Positions 44,736-54,715 of a stretch of DNA of 64,000 nucleotides are shown one piece after another (position 1 is the stretch's first letter; every line of letters begins with the position of its first letter). Source of the DNA: Rapana venosa (Eukaryota > Mollusca > Gastropoda > Neogastropoda > Muricidae); contig CM054162.1 of the NCBI GenBank assembly GCA_028751875.1, positions 12,339,101 through 12,403,100 of the forward strand, written 5' to 3'. The notes under the pieces are model-generated. The model made no database searches and had not been told where the DNA came from. It saw only the letters and a list, made by a program, of their open reading frames with translations. Both the position numbers and the translations under genes were made by a program.

Positions 44736-44858
44736 GATATATATGATAATAAAATAAAATAAAGCCTATAGCAATACACTTACACAGTGTACGGGGGAAA
44801 AATCTACACAAAAATCCCCACAAAAACCACTGAAGAGAAGAAAAAAAAGTACTAACAA

Positions 44859-44861
<3 letters not shown>

Positions 44862-44901
<40 letters not shown>
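44862..44901. repeat. (GA)n microsatellite
   Basis: About 20 GA units. Confidence 0.95.
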
Positions 44902-44903
<2 letters not shown>

Positions 44904-44956
44904 TCTGCTATTTTACATGTATAGTTTATATCCATTATGTGCCCTGTGCATGCTCT

Positions 44957-45019
<63 letters not shown>
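44957..45019. repeat. (GT)n microsatellite
   Basis: About 31 GT units. Confidence 0.95.
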
Positions 45020-45022
<3 letters not shown>

Positions 45023-45084
45023 ATTATTGGACAAAGTCAAGATTAGGGAAGAAAAGCATATTCTGATTAATTTCCCACCAGTTG

Positions 45085-45180
45085 ATTTAAACGATTGATT
45101 GATTTGTTGGTTGATTTGTTGATTGATTGTTTGGTTGATTGACTGACCGATGGTTTTATCGAAGATCGATTGATTAATTG
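45085..45180. repeat. TTGATTGATTTG minisatellite
   Basis: GATTGATTTGTTGGTTGATT and similar 4/12-bp repeats. The Asn/Gln/Ser frame on the minus strand is a repeat translation. Confidence 0.8.
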
Positions 45181-45410
45181 ACAAACCATCACCAAATCAA
45201 AACCATTAATTTTTTTTTCTCTGATTATGACCGGTTTGTTAGGGGACATAAATGGCTCCCGCGTAATCAGGCACCAGAGTTGTCTTTCATGCATCGTGAA
45301 ACGAAAACTAAACATTATGGAATCATCACAAAAATACTGTAGTGATCAGTATCCCAGTCTGTTACGCGGAGGACCGGAGAATGAACAGAAACATTTTTGA
45401 TATAACACAC

Positions 45411-45412
<2 letters not shown>

Positions 45413-45450
<38 letters not shown>

Positions 45451-45460
45451 CACAACAACA
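45413..45460. repeat. (CAG)n/(CAA)n trinucleotide repeat before the GMPPA exon
   Basis: About ten AGC units then AAC and ACA units. In the GMPPA frame these would code for Ser, Asn and Thr if exonic. Confidence 0.9.
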
Positions 45461-45475
45461 CATCTTGTCGATAAC

Positions 45476-46126
45476 ATGAATAAAGGCTTTGACTTCCAAG
45501 TGCCTTCCAAGGAAGTCATCCGTCTGGAGCAAGATGTCTTCCTTCCTATGGCGGCCACAGGCACACTGTTCATGTTTCAGACAACACGCTTCTGGAGTCA
45601 GATCAAATCTGCAGGCGCTGCCATCTATGCCAACCGACATTACCTGGCCATTTACAAGCGCACACACCCAGACCGCCTGGCCGTCAATGGCGAGGGCAAA
45701 CCCAAAGTGACAGGGCACGTGTTCATTCACCCTACCGCACAAGTGCACCCTACAGCTGTGCTGGGACCCAATGTGACTATTGGAAGGAATGTGGTGGTAG
45801 GGGAGGGGGTTCGACTCCGAGAATCCATCGTGCTGGAAGGTGCAACCTTGCAGGACCACTGCTGTATTCTTCACTCCATCATTGGCTGGCACAGCACCAT
45901 AGGATACTGGACGAGAGTGGAGGGAACTCCCAATGACCCCAACCCCAACAAGCCTTTTGCCAAGCTGGAGATTCCCTTCATGTTCACAGAGGACGGACGT
46001 CTCAATCCTTCCATCACCGTCACTGGGTCCCATGTGCAGGTGCCATCCGAGGTGATCATGCTGAACTCCATTGTCCTGCCTCACAAGGACCTCAGTGGCT
46101 GCCACAAGAACCAGATCATTCTGTGA
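45476..46126 (+). CDS. GMPPA: Mannose-1-phosphate guanylyltransferase regulatory subunit alpha, C-terminal half
   Basis: 216 codons align by eye with about the last 215 residues of animal GMPPA (human protein about 420 aa). GMPPA partners the catalytic subunit GMPPB in cytosolic GDP-mannose synthesis and acts as its feedback sensor. Visible features: [12 protein letters not shown] and [18 protein letters not shown] (residues 15-57, end of the nucleotidyltransferase-like domain), left-handed beta-helix hexapeptides [20 protein letters not shown] (84-103) and [20 protein letters not shown] (107-126), [15 protein letters not shown] (143-157), and the conserved end [19 protein letters not shown]. 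The N-terminal half is absent from the window. The open frame extends upstream through a CAG-derived Ser/Asn/Thr run to a stop at 45398-45400, so the first ATG is probably not a true start. A splice acceptor near 45412 or 45492-45502 is likelier. A retrocopy cannot be excluded. Confidence 0.85.
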   Translation: MNKGFDFQVPSKEVIRLEQDVFLPMAATGTLFMFQTTRFWSQIKSAGAAIYANRHYLAIYKRTHPDRLAVNGEGKPKVTGHVFIHPTAQVHPTAVLGPNVTIGRNVVVGEGVRLRESIVLEGATLQDHCCILHSIIGWHSTIGYWTRVEGTPNDPNPNKPFAKLEIPFMFTEDGRLNPSITVTGSHVQVPSEVIMLNSIVLPHKDLSGCHKNQIIL

Positions 46127-46164
46127 GGTGGGGATGGGGGTCCCGACCCGGCATTCCTCTCCTG

Positions 46165-46219
46165 TGGCAAGCGCTTTGATTTGTTGCTTTACAAGATTCA
46201 GCGCTATATAAATTCCATA

Positions 46220-46309
<90 letters not shown>

Positions 46310-46312
46310 CTT
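46165..46312 (+). mobile_element. Element M, copy 2, with (ATT)n
   Basis: GCAAGCGCTTTGATTTGTTG, TTACAAGATTCAGCGC, TATATAAATTCCATACATT and then about 31 ATT units (46217-46310). Starts about 40 bp after the GMPPA stop codon, so it would sit in or beyond its 3' UTR. Confidence 0.7.
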
Positions 46313-46416
46313 GTAACTCTATGAGCCATACGAACAAAAAAATATGGACCTCCCCCCCCCCCCTACACCCCCCCCCCCCCCCCCACGCCTGCTACGATAC
46401 ATAATAATATATAGTA

Positions 46417-46417
<1 letters not shown>

Positions 46418-46502
<85 letters not shown>

Positions 46503-46640
46503 TTGTAAACATTGTTAATTGTTTTTGGTTGTATGTGTAAGAATATGTTGAATGCAAGCTCTTTGATTTGTTTTTACAAGATATGGCGAAATACAAATTC
46601 CATTAAAAAATTATTGTTATGATGATGATGATGATGATGA
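46418..46640 (+). mobile_element. Element M, copy 3, bracketed by (GT)n and (ATG)n
   Basis: (GT)n at 46418-46500, TTAATTGTTTTTGGTTGTAT, TTGAATGCAAGCTCTTTGAT, TTTTTACAAGATATGGCG, AATACAAATTCCATT, then TTATTG and (ATG)n to about 46648. Confidence 0.7.
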
Positions 46641-46669
46641 TGATGATTATACAAAACATAACACAGAAA

Positions 46670-46921
46670 CTGAAATCGAAATCCTGGGTATGTTCGTGTT
46701 TCTGCATCCTTCGGAACGCTGACATGAAATATTTCGGGATCTTAAACATGCAGATTTGATCGTCTGCATTGTGCGTATACACGAAGAGAATTAAGGCACT
46801 GGCAGGTCTGCACTTGGAGCTGACCTGGAAGATCGTACTAGACGTAGCTGCCGAGATTTGAATCCAGGACTTCATAGACCACGGGATTGAAGTCTTAACC
46901 ATTTGGCTACAGCGTTCATCG
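46670..46921 (-). mobile_element. SINE-C copy
   Basis: Minus-strand head GAACGCTGTAGCCAAATGGT and TTAAGACTTCAATCCCGTGG, box B-like GATTCAAATCTCG, body GCAGACCTGCCAGTGCC, ATCAAATCTGCATGTTTAAG, ATTTCATGTCAGCGTTCC, end ACATACCCAGGATTTCG. Matches 7566-7850 in order. Confidence 0.75.
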
Positions 46922-46949
46922 TATTATTATGATCTGAAAATATGGATGG

Positions 46950-47350
46950 ATCGGTGGTCTAGACGGAACGCACCTGCCTAGAAAGCGAAAAATCTGGGTC
47001 GGAAGTGTGCTGTGGTTCGAATCCCGTTTGGAACCGAAACTTTCCCCTATCCATCAGACCATGAGTGGTGGTCTGGGTGCTAGTCTTTCGGATGAAATGA
47101 TAAACCGAGGTTCCGTGTGTTACACATAATTATTTAGCGCACGCAGAAGAACCCACGGCAATACGAGAGTTGTCCCTGGCAGAGTTCTGTATAAAAATAC
47201 CACTCTGATAGGGAAACAAATACATTTGCAGACAGGAAAAGAAAAAAAATAAGAAAGGGTAGCGCTGCTGTTGTGGCGACGCGCTCTCCACGGGGAGAGC
47301 AGCCCGAATTTCACGCAGAGAAATCTGCCGTGACTTAAAGTGGTATGAAT
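46950..47350 (+). mobile_element. SINE-B copy, uninterrupted
   Basis: tRNA-like head (GGTGGTCTAGACGGAACGC; box B GGTTCGAATCC at 47014-47024), body GGTCTGGGTGCTAGTCTTTC, and core AGCGCTGCTGTTGTGGCGAC, CGCTCTCCACGGGGAGAGCA, GAGAAATCTGCCGTGACTTA, ending in a GAATGAATGAAT tail. It is the reference for the nested insertion in the 22.5-kb copy. Confidence 0.85.
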
Positions 47351-47417
47351 GAATGAATAACAAAGGAAAAAAAGAAGAAGGGATTCTTCCTCTGAGTTGT
47401 ATTGTATGTTTGTCCGT

Positions 47418-47745
47418 CGTGTCCGACGATGACCTCCAAAACAGCAGAGGAGGCAGCTGCTGTTTCGGAAACTGGGCAGAAATTTGATTATAGTGGAGAT
47501 GCCTGGCCCACAGTACATCCCCACTCTCTCGGCCAAGTGGGCATAAAGACAGTTGGAGATGTTCTCCAAAGGCCAACCAGCCCCCAGGGCTGCAGCACAT
47601 TAAGGACTGTGCGAGTCAAGCCTCCTAGTCAGAGAGTCATAGTCGATCACTAAAGACTAAGCTGTAAAGTGGAATTCCATGAGTGGGAAAACCACTGGTC
47701 ATACAGCCTGTCACTTTGCTGTTGCCCCCAGCGTCAATGGTTTGA
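47418..47745 (+). repeat. Repeat H, copy 2
   Basis: Nearly identical to 7935-8292. Differences are a few substitutions and short deletions (for example CATAAAGACAG in place of CATAACAACAGTCAGCG). Confidence 0.8.
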
Positions 47746-47864
47746 GTTAAAGGAAAAGAGAAAAACACTTACATTATCCTACATACATTTTCCTCTCCTG
47801 TCTCATCTCATAACTCTCTCTGCCTTCAACAGCCGAAATCCCATCACCCTGCAGAAGTATAACC

Positions 47865-47867
<3 letters not shown>

Positions 47868-47903
<36 letters not shown>

Positions 47904-48030
47904 TAGTTCTTCAGTTTAACGTCCTTCCACTAAATAGTGATATCAGACAGGAAAGTGTGTGTATGTGTGTGTGCGTGTGTGCCCGTGTGTGTGTGTGTGC
48001 GTGCGCACGCGCTTGTGTGTGTGTGTAGGG
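47868..48030. repeat. (GT)n blocks and GTGCG/GCGC-rich sequence
   Basis: Perfect (GT)n at 47868-47900 and degenerate GT at 47955-48028, separated by a short unique stretch. Confidence 0.9.
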
Positions 48031-48104
48031 GGGAGGGGTATGCATATAACTAATCAATCGCAATAAACAACTATTATGAAACAAACATAAACAAGAATTC
48101 GGGA

Positions 48105-48240
48105 TGAGGGGGGGGGGGGAAACAAACAAAATAACAACAAAAAAACAAAAAAAAAAACAAAAAAAACAACAACAACAAAAAACAAAACAAAAAACCCCCC
48201 CAAAAAGACAACCAACCCCAAAAACATCAAACAGCAAAAA
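48105..48240. repeat. A/C-rich low-complexity tract
   Basis: AAACAAAC, AACAACAAC and C7 runs. Adjacent to the 3' end of the LINE below. Confidence 0.85.
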
Positions 48241-48281
48241 TACCAACTTTCCAATTCATATAACTTGAAGCTATCCTTATA

Positions 48282-49290
48282 TCAGAGGAGTCTGAACATA
48301 GGAGTATGGCTTAATGACAATACAATTTCTTTCATTAATGGAATGTCTTTAAGAACTTGCTGCAAGCTACGGACTGGGAAGGCAGGTAAGATGTTTTTCA
48401 GATCTCTGCATCGTAAAAGAATGTGATCATTGGTAAGATTTTCACCACAGATACATGTTGCTTTTTAAAAATTTTTTGTTCTAAAAGCATTGAGCTTAAA
48501 CCTGTATATAAGAGATACAACATTTCTATATTCATGTAAATTACGACATTTGATCTTATCAAAAGATAATACATGGGCTACATCATCACTCCAGGAATAA
48601 CCGGTACTTTGTAGTTTCTTTTTAAAGTGTTTCCAACATGTATTTTGTAACATGCTATAGCCCTCATGGATGGATAGAGGAACACTTATGCTGCAAGACC
48701 CATCGATATGCTCAGCTCCACATTTTGCTTTTCTGTCAACTTTTTCATTAAAGTAAATACCACAGTGCGAGGGTATCCAGCAAAATGTAACACCAGTGCC
48801 TCGTATCATCAGAAAATGAATTAGATGACTAATCTCAATTATGAAATCTTGTCTCACTTTTGAACTGAAGTTTCTCAGGGCAAGTAAGACTGACCTGGAA
48901 TCAACACAGAAAAGTATTTGAAATATGTCTTTAGGAAAATCTAAAAGATAATATAAAGCCATCAAAATAGCAGACAATTCAGCTGTAAAAATAGATCGAT
49001 TTTTTCCTACATAAAATGATTTCTCTATTTTCAAAGATGGTATGACAAACGCTGCACCCGCCTCATTATTGTTCAAAAGGGAACCATCTGTGTAGATTTT
49101 TAAATGATTTGGATATGTAGTTTGTATATATTCTTTTACTGATGTGCTAAGAATATTTTCATTACCTTTTTTCGTTAAAGAGGAATAATTTACGTCAAAA
49201 TTAGCTCTCTTAAGTTCCCATGGGGGACAAGGCGAGGAGTGAATCTTCGATTTAGCTATTTTTGTGGGATTTATATCTGCTTGATCAAAT
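48282..49290 (-). pseudogene. LINE RNase H domain and C-terminal zinc motif, one frameshift
   Basis: Minus strand. An open frame of about 275 codons from about 49290 to 48465 carries PCPPWELKRANFDVN, LKIYTDGSLLNNNEAGAAFV (first catalytic Asp), FTAELSAILMAL (Glu), FCVDSRSVLLAL (Asp), VTFCWIPSHCGIYFNEKVDR (His/Asp region), all as in RNase H of I/Jockey-type LINEs. A shift in a T/A homopolymer at about 48465 leads to CICGENLTNDHILLRC, a C-x-C..H-x4-C motif, and a stop at 48284-48282. RT and endonuclease parts are missing. The residues before 49290 in the same frame are simple-repeat translation. Confidence 0.8.
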
Positions 49291-49299
49291 AATTGAGAA

Positions 49300-49345
49300 G
49301 TATAGGAGAAGTATAGTATAGTATAGTATAGAAGTATAGAAGTAG

Positions 49346-49348
<3 letters not shown>
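49300..49348. repeat. (TATAG)n and GAAGTATAG repeats
   Basis: Short pentanucleotide array at the truncated 5' boundary of the LINE. Confidence 0.85.
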
Positions 49349-49349
<1 letters not shown>

Positions 49350-49382
<33 letters not shown>

Positions 49383-49589
49383 CATGCGCTTGCTTGCATG
49401 ACTGTAAGCATTGTTTAGTGCAAGCGCTTTGATTTGTCTTTGCAAGATATAGCGATATAAATTCCATTTATCATCGTCATCATCGTCGTCGTCGTCGTCG
49501 TCATCATCATCATCATCGTCGTCGTCGTCGTCATCGACGTCGTCGTCGTCACCACCACCACCACCACCACCACCACCACCACCACCACC

Positions 49590-49621
<32 letters not shown>

Positions 49622-49622
49622 C
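49350..49622 (+). mobile_element. Element M, copy 4, with TCG/TCA, ACC and ATG arrays
   Basis: (GT)n (49350-49376), CGCGCATGCGCTTGC, TTTAGTGCAAGCGCTTTGAT, TTGCAAGATATAGCG, ATATAAATTCCATTTATC, then (TCR)n, (ACC)n (49551-49590) and (ATG)n (49589-49621). Confidence 0.75.
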
Positions 49623-49842
49623 ATATTAGATAAGCAAGCGCGCTCGCCAACAGAAAATCCTTCATTCACCGTTAGAGATTAGCATTCTGTTGAAGAGATG
49701 AACAAACAAGCGTGACATTCTGAAAGCTGCTTTGCTCTCTACAACTGGCAACGGGGCTTGTAACATGTGATTCATCTTTTATCCTTTCTTTTATTTTCTT
49801 CTTTTATTTCGAGGATTATGGAATAAGCACTCGTGTGCTTCA

Positions 49843-49979
<137 letters not shown>

Positions 49980-50024
49980 GTATGGGTGTAGGCGGTTTTG
50001 TATATTTTCTCACCTGTTTATTGA

Positions 50025-50212
50025 GATAGATAGATAGACAGAGGAACGGACAGACAGATAAATAGATAGATAGATAGACAAGCAGCTGTAGACAGATAGA
50101 TAGGTAGGTAGGACGGTAGATAGATAGATGGTAGATAGGTAGGTAGATAGATAGATAGTAAGAAAGCTAGTTAGCTAGCTAGTTAAGTAGATTGATAGGT
50201 AGAGAGACAGAC

Positions 50213-50243
<31 letters not shown>

Positions 50244-50428
50244 CAGACAGATAGATAGATAGACAGACAGATAGATAGACAGACAGATAGATAGATAGAC
50301 AGATAGATAGATATAGATAGATATAGATAGATATAGATAGATAGATATACATAGATAGATATATAGATAGATAGATAGATATAGATAGATAGATATGTAG
50401 ATATAGACAGACAGACAGACAGTCAGAC

Positions 50429-50459
<31 letters not shown>

Positions 50460-50470
50460 TAGATAGACAG
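50025..50470. repeat. (GATA)/(GACA) tetranucleotide array
   Basis: GATA and GACA units with GGTA and TATAGA variants. Complementary to the TATC array on the left. Confidence 0.95.
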
Positions 50471-50689
50471 ACCCGAGCACTGAGATAGCCAGCTCAGCGC
50501 TTTAACCACTAAGCTATCCTGTAACCTCCTCCCCCCTCCCCCCCCTTTCTAAATAATCACTGAAGGATAAGTCTACGCACTCACAAGAGAGCGTTTCGCC
50601 ATAAATTATCTTTCTTGTACTATTCTATATATTATTATTGTTATTATTTTATTTTTACCGTTGATGGAGAAGCCCTTGTCATTCAGTGA

Positions 50690-50776
50690 AGCTGTTGCAT
50701 TATTATTATTATTATTATTGTTAATATTGTTAATAATAATAATAATAATAATATTATTGTTAACATTGTTAATATT

Positions 50777-50824
<48 letters not shown>

Positions 50825-50885
50825 GTTAACATTGTTAATATTGTTAATAATGATATTATTATTATTATCATTATTATTATTATTC
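50690..50885. repeat. (AAT)/(ATT) array with nested palindromes
   Basis: Alternating ATT and AAT runs separated by repeated TATTGTTAACATTGTTAATA and TTGTTAATATTGTTAAT blocks. GTTAAC and neighbouring arms are self-complementary. Confidence 0.9.
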
Positions 50886-50992
50886 AGACATATGGCAAAT
50901 GTTAGGTTTTTGCCTTGTCTCACCTGTTTACTCCTGAATTAACTAACCATCATGATGACAGCAATGTTCATCCATAACTACTGCTCATACGA

Positions 50993-50996
<4 letters not shown>

Positions 50997-51080
<84 letters not shown>
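50997..51080. repeat. (TC)n microsatellite
   Basis: About 41 perfect units. Confidence 0.95.
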
Positions 51081-51083
<3 letters not shown>

Positions 51084-51119
51084 CTTTTTACAATGAAACC
51101 GGAAATTTTGGTCCAGGCC

Positions 51120-51885
51120 TAAAGGTTGTCAGTTATTGATGTCAGTTATTGATGTCAGTTATTGATGTCAGTTATTGATGCCAGCTTTGTCAGTTATTGA
51201 TGTCAGTTATTGATGTCAGCGGTGTCAGTTATTGATGTCAGTTATTGATGTCATCTGTGTCAGTTATTGATGTCAGTTATTGAAGTCAGTTATTGATGTC
51301 ATCTGTGTCAGTTATTGATGTCAGTTATTGAAGTCAGTTGTTGATGTCAGCGGTGTCAGTTATTGATGCCAGCTTTGTCAGTTATTGATGTCAGTTATTG
51401 ATGTCAGCTTTGTCCATTATTGATGTCAGCTGTGTCAGTTATTGATGTCAGTTATTGATGCCAGCTTTTTCTGTTATTGATGTCAGTTATTGATGTCAGC
51501 TGTGTCAGTTATTGATGTCAGTTATTGATGTCAGCTGTGTCAGTTATTGATGCCAGCTTTGTCAGTTATTGATGTCAGTTATCGATGTCAGCTGTGTCAG
51601 TTATTGAAGTCAGTTATTGATGTCAGCTGTGTCAGTTATTGATGCCAGCTTTGTCAGTTATTGATGTCAGCTTTGTCAGGTATTGATACCAGCATTGTCA
51701 GGTATTGATGCCAGTTTTGTCAGGTATTGATGTCAGCTTTGTCAGGTATTGATGCCAGCTTTGTCAGGTATTTATGTCAGTTATTGATGTCAGCTTTTGT
51801 CAGGTACTGACGTCAGCTTTTTCAGTTATTGATGTCGGATTTGTCAGTTATTGACGTCAGCTTTGTCAGTTATTGATGTAAGCTA
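51120..51885. repeat. 13-bp/22-bp minisatellite
   Basis: GTCAGTTATTGAT (13 bp) alternates with GTCAGCTTTGTCAG-extended units (22 bp) for about 765 bp. Divergence rises toward the right (GGTATTGATACC, GACGTCAGC). Confidence 0.9.
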
Positions 51886-52083
51886 AATGCCAACGCATCG
51901 GTTTAAACCGAATTTATTAAAAAAAAATTGTCACTAAAAAATACGAGCATAACCTTGACAAGGACAACAAGTAAACTTTTCACAGTTCTGTCATTCACAT
52001 ACACACGTTGTGACGGATGTCTTCGCATTACAACAGACGACTTGTTCAAAATGAACTTTAATAAGCAATTGGTTATATTTAAG

Positions 52084-52370
52084 GGACGGGATAGCTCAGT
52101 GGTCGGAGCACTCGCTTTCCCCCAGCCAAGTTAAGCAGCGTCGAGCGTGGTTACCAGTTGGATGGGTGACCGTTTGTGCACCTTGGCTTCAGTACAGTTC
52201 CCCCAGTTCCCCCAGCTGTAAATGGGTACCTGCCCTCTTTAGGGTCAGGGAAGGTAAAGCAGCGAGGGAGAGGAGATGGGCGCCGCCCTCAATCCTAGAG
52301 AAGTGAGGTCTCTGACGCCTCGCTCCCCTACGACCTTATAGGTTATGGGACTCCTTTACCTTCCTTTACC
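52084..52370 (+). mobile_element. SINE-S: tRNA/5S rRNA chimeric SINE, complete, with 11-bp target-site duplication
   Basis: Bounded by TTATATTTAAG at 52073-52083 and again at 52371-52381. The head starts with a tRNA-like segment containing box A TAGCTCAGTGG (52092-52102), then passes at about 52129 into a 5S rRNA-like segment: AAGTTAAGCAGCGTCGAGC, GGTTACCAGTTGGATGGGTG, ACCG, which covers the 5S internal control region (box A, intermediate element, box C). The body holds GGGCGCCGCCCTCAAT and GAGGTCTCTGACGCCTCGCT. The tail has CCTTTACCTTCCTTTACC repeats. A truncated sister copy is at 5922-6050. Confidence 0.85.
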
Positions 52371-52384
52371 TTATATTTAAGTGA

Positions 52385-52600
52385 TTGAGCAAATGTAATG
52401 AGAACACTCGTTTCAATTAGACATGCATCCTCCCGACTGTTTGTTAAAGGATGTATACAACAGCTAACAAAACTGCGAAAATAAATTAAGAAAGTAATCA
52501 AAACGTCACGCCAACGCCTGGATTACATGAAAATATTGTTATGCCGTATATTGTGATATAGAAATTGTCTTCAGTCAAGTTAAGCCACTAAGATAGCATA
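52385..52600. other. Unassigned sequence
   Basis: No repeat family or exon recognised. Confidence 0.3.
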
Positions 52601-52720
52601 CCTACATACAGCACTCTCCATTATCAAAATGAGCTACCTTAATGGTGAGGAAAACAAACACCCCCCCCCCCCCCCGCGCATTATTGCTGAACCTTGGAGC
52701 TGTAGCCGAGGAATGCAGTA
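52600..52720 (+). mobile_element. SINE-D fragment
   Basis: GAGCTACCTTAATGGTGAGG, C15, then CCTTGGAGCTGTAGCCGAGG and AATGCAG. Family order, with a C-run in the middle. Confidence 0.6.
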
Positions 52721-52744
52721 AAAAAAAAAGAGAGAAGAAAAAGT

Positions 52745-52790
52745 CATCTGAAGTCGGAGTATGGCTGCCTATATGGCGTCTTACTCGAAC
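52745..52790 (+). mobile_element. Short SINE fragment (GAAGTCGGAGTATGGCTGCC type)
   Basis: CTGAAGTCGGAGTATGGCTG and CCTATATGGCGTC resemble the 3' portion I associate with molluscan SINE-C-like elements. Confidence 0.45.
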
Positions 52791-53378
52791 AAAAAAAAAT
52801 CAGAACAGGCAAACTTCGCATCCAGTGTGTACTTTACAGTCTCACAGCGATTCCAAGTTAGGATGAGTGAAGCAGACAGAGTGCATATTTTGGGTGACTC
52901 CTAGGGTGTTAAGCTGGGAAACGCCTAACGACAACAACAGCAACAAACCCAAGAACAACAACAAGAACAAGCCAGATCTGCAAAGGTGGGAGAGGGGGTG
53001 GGGAGGAGGTAAGGCACGCAAAACAGACTTGTGCGATACAAAGGAATCGGGGTTGGGGGTAGGGTGTAAAGTGACATCAAAGTCATTGAAAAACGAGAAT
53101 TTGCAGCCTCGATTTGCAAGTCAATCATTTCTTCTGCCATGTACTTGACCTTTGAGGTGGTCCGAGTACTACTAGCTTACTAAAAAGCTTGTCACGGTGA
53201 AAGACAATGTCGATATAATTTTAAAGCATAACAACAACACCTTTGATATAACACTGACACTTTTGCTAACATCAATAGCTGGCTTGAGCCAACATTAACA
53301 ATAACAATAACAACAATAATTTTAATTCAGTTTTTGCAGGCCATATGGCCCATAGGAACAACAGTTAATCATATACTT

Positions 53379-54400
53379 TCATGTAAGGTGAACATCCTTA
53401 CTTCTGATATCTAAACATTTAGTAAGAAATAATCCAACTTTAAACATCAAACTAGGTTTAGTGTTCATACAAAGAAGCTGCACTTTCAGATTCGATGGAA
53501 ATCTGTAGTAGTACAGAGGAATACATTTTCTTCGCAATACAGCATATTTTGGGCATACTAGTAAAAAGTGACAAACATCTTCAATTTGTTGGCCATCACA
53601 CTGAGAGCAGAATGGATCAGTAATCGGTTTGCCATAACGTGAAATTCCATTTAAAGTAATCTGTTTGACCTCAGTAAACATATAGCTCTACGGTATTCTA
53701 AAGATTCTACTTCACATACATAATTTGCTCTACAAATAATCGGGTGATAATCTAAGTAGTCAGGGTATGCTGATAGAGAGTCATGCCATTTTTGTTGGTA
53801 CACATGTTGTATTCGTATTTGGAATTCTTTCATGAAGGATGAAGAATTACCACAATTCTGCATTGTCCAAACATAACCAAATCCGTGGGTGCATAAAATC
53901 TTTCTAACATGTGTTACCCAATTTATTCTCCCTGCTTCATCCTGTCTACACAACATATTGTAGCATTGTCTGGGATATCTATGATCAGGCATATCCAAAA
54001 TTTTTAGCCAATATTTGATTACTCTGGTAACAGTGTCAACAAAAATGGGATATCTACCACAATCGCCAAGGCAAATATTATTTTTAACATCTCTGCCAAC
54101 CCCCAGGACCATTTTGAAATTTTTTACCTGTATTTTTTCAATATCATGATACTGCTGAAAACCCCAAATTTCAGAACCATAGAGGAGGATTGGTTTCACT
54201 TTTGTATCAAAAATACTAAAAACTGTAGATGCTGGAAGATTCTTTAACCTGAAGTACAATCTTTTGATACCAGCAACAGCTTTCAATGCTTTTCCAGAGA
54301 GATTTTCGATACATTTTGACCAGTTCAATGTTGAGCATTGTGAACATATGTACGGACAATCAACCAACCCCCCCAAAACACCAAATCGATCTATCATAGC
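53379..54400 (-). pseudogene. LINE C-terminal region after the RT domain, one frameshift
   Basis: Minus strand. The first frame (54400 to about 53680) reads LNWSKCIENLSGKALKAVAG, KVKPILLYGSEIWGFQQ, IEKIQVKNFKMVLGVGRDV, RYPIFVDTVTRVIKYWLKIL, RYPRQCYNML, GRINWVTHVRKIL and HGFGYVWTMQN. A shift at about 53680 leads to ISRYGKPITDPFCSQCDGQQ, VCHFLLVCPKY (C-x2-C..H-x4-C) and FPSNLKVQLL, ending at 53379. This is the thumb/connection and C-terminal zinc-like segment of a LINE. The RT catalytic core is missing (truncation near 54360). Confidence 0.75.
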
Positions 54401-54486
54401 GATAAGCTGAACTGGGCTCAGCAAACCCAACCCCTTAACTCTCTACCTAAACTTACATACAATACCTGTGCAAATAATTATGAGCT

Positions 54487-54498
54487 TATATATATAAG
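54487..54498 (+). promoter_or_regulatory. TATA box of the signal-peptide gene
   Basis: TATATATATAAG lies about 130 bp upstream of the ATG at 54626, implying a transcription start near 54515-54525 and a 5' UTR of about 100 bp. Confidence 0.45.
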
Positions 54499-54625
54499 AT
54501 GGTCAGACTTGAAGGGGTGTTGTTCATCCTTTCACCATCTGGAAGAAGGCAATCCTCATCTGAACAGCAGTGGAAGACAGGAGGGGCAGGAGAGAAGGAG
54601 AAGGAAGATTTCAGGGATCAGAGAG

Positions 54626-54703
54626 ATGAAGGCCACAGTTCTGCTCTTCTCTCTCTGTCTGCTCTTGGGTCTCATGTCCAATGAAACTCAAGTGGAGGCA
54701 GTG
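54626..54703 (+). CDS. First coding exon of a secreted peptide or protein (signal peptide)
   Basis: 26 codons starting MKATVLLFSLCLLLGLMS: Lys at position 2, a hydrophobic core of about 14 residues (V5-M17), then polar NETQVEAV with a plausible signal-peptidase site after the Ala at 25. The exon ends in phase 0 at GCAGTG|GTATGAC, an acceptable donor (GT at 54704). Without splicing the frame would stop at 54707-54709, so the mature region must be on a later exon, which I cannot locate in the repeats to the right. Start chosen as the ATG that gives a clean signal peptide; an upstream in-frame open stretch exists. Mature product and function unknown. Confidence 0.5.
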
Positions 54704-54715
54704 GTATGACTACTG

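Noticed and set aside
45362..46222. 286-codon minus-strand frame over GMPPA
   Set aside because: Antisense shadow of the GMPPA exon. The plus strand carries the conserved protein, and the minus frame has no recognisable motif.
52129..52172. A 5S rRNA gene
   Set aside because: Only the internal control region is present; the 5' and 3' thirds of 5S rRNA are replaced by tRNA-like and SINE sequence.
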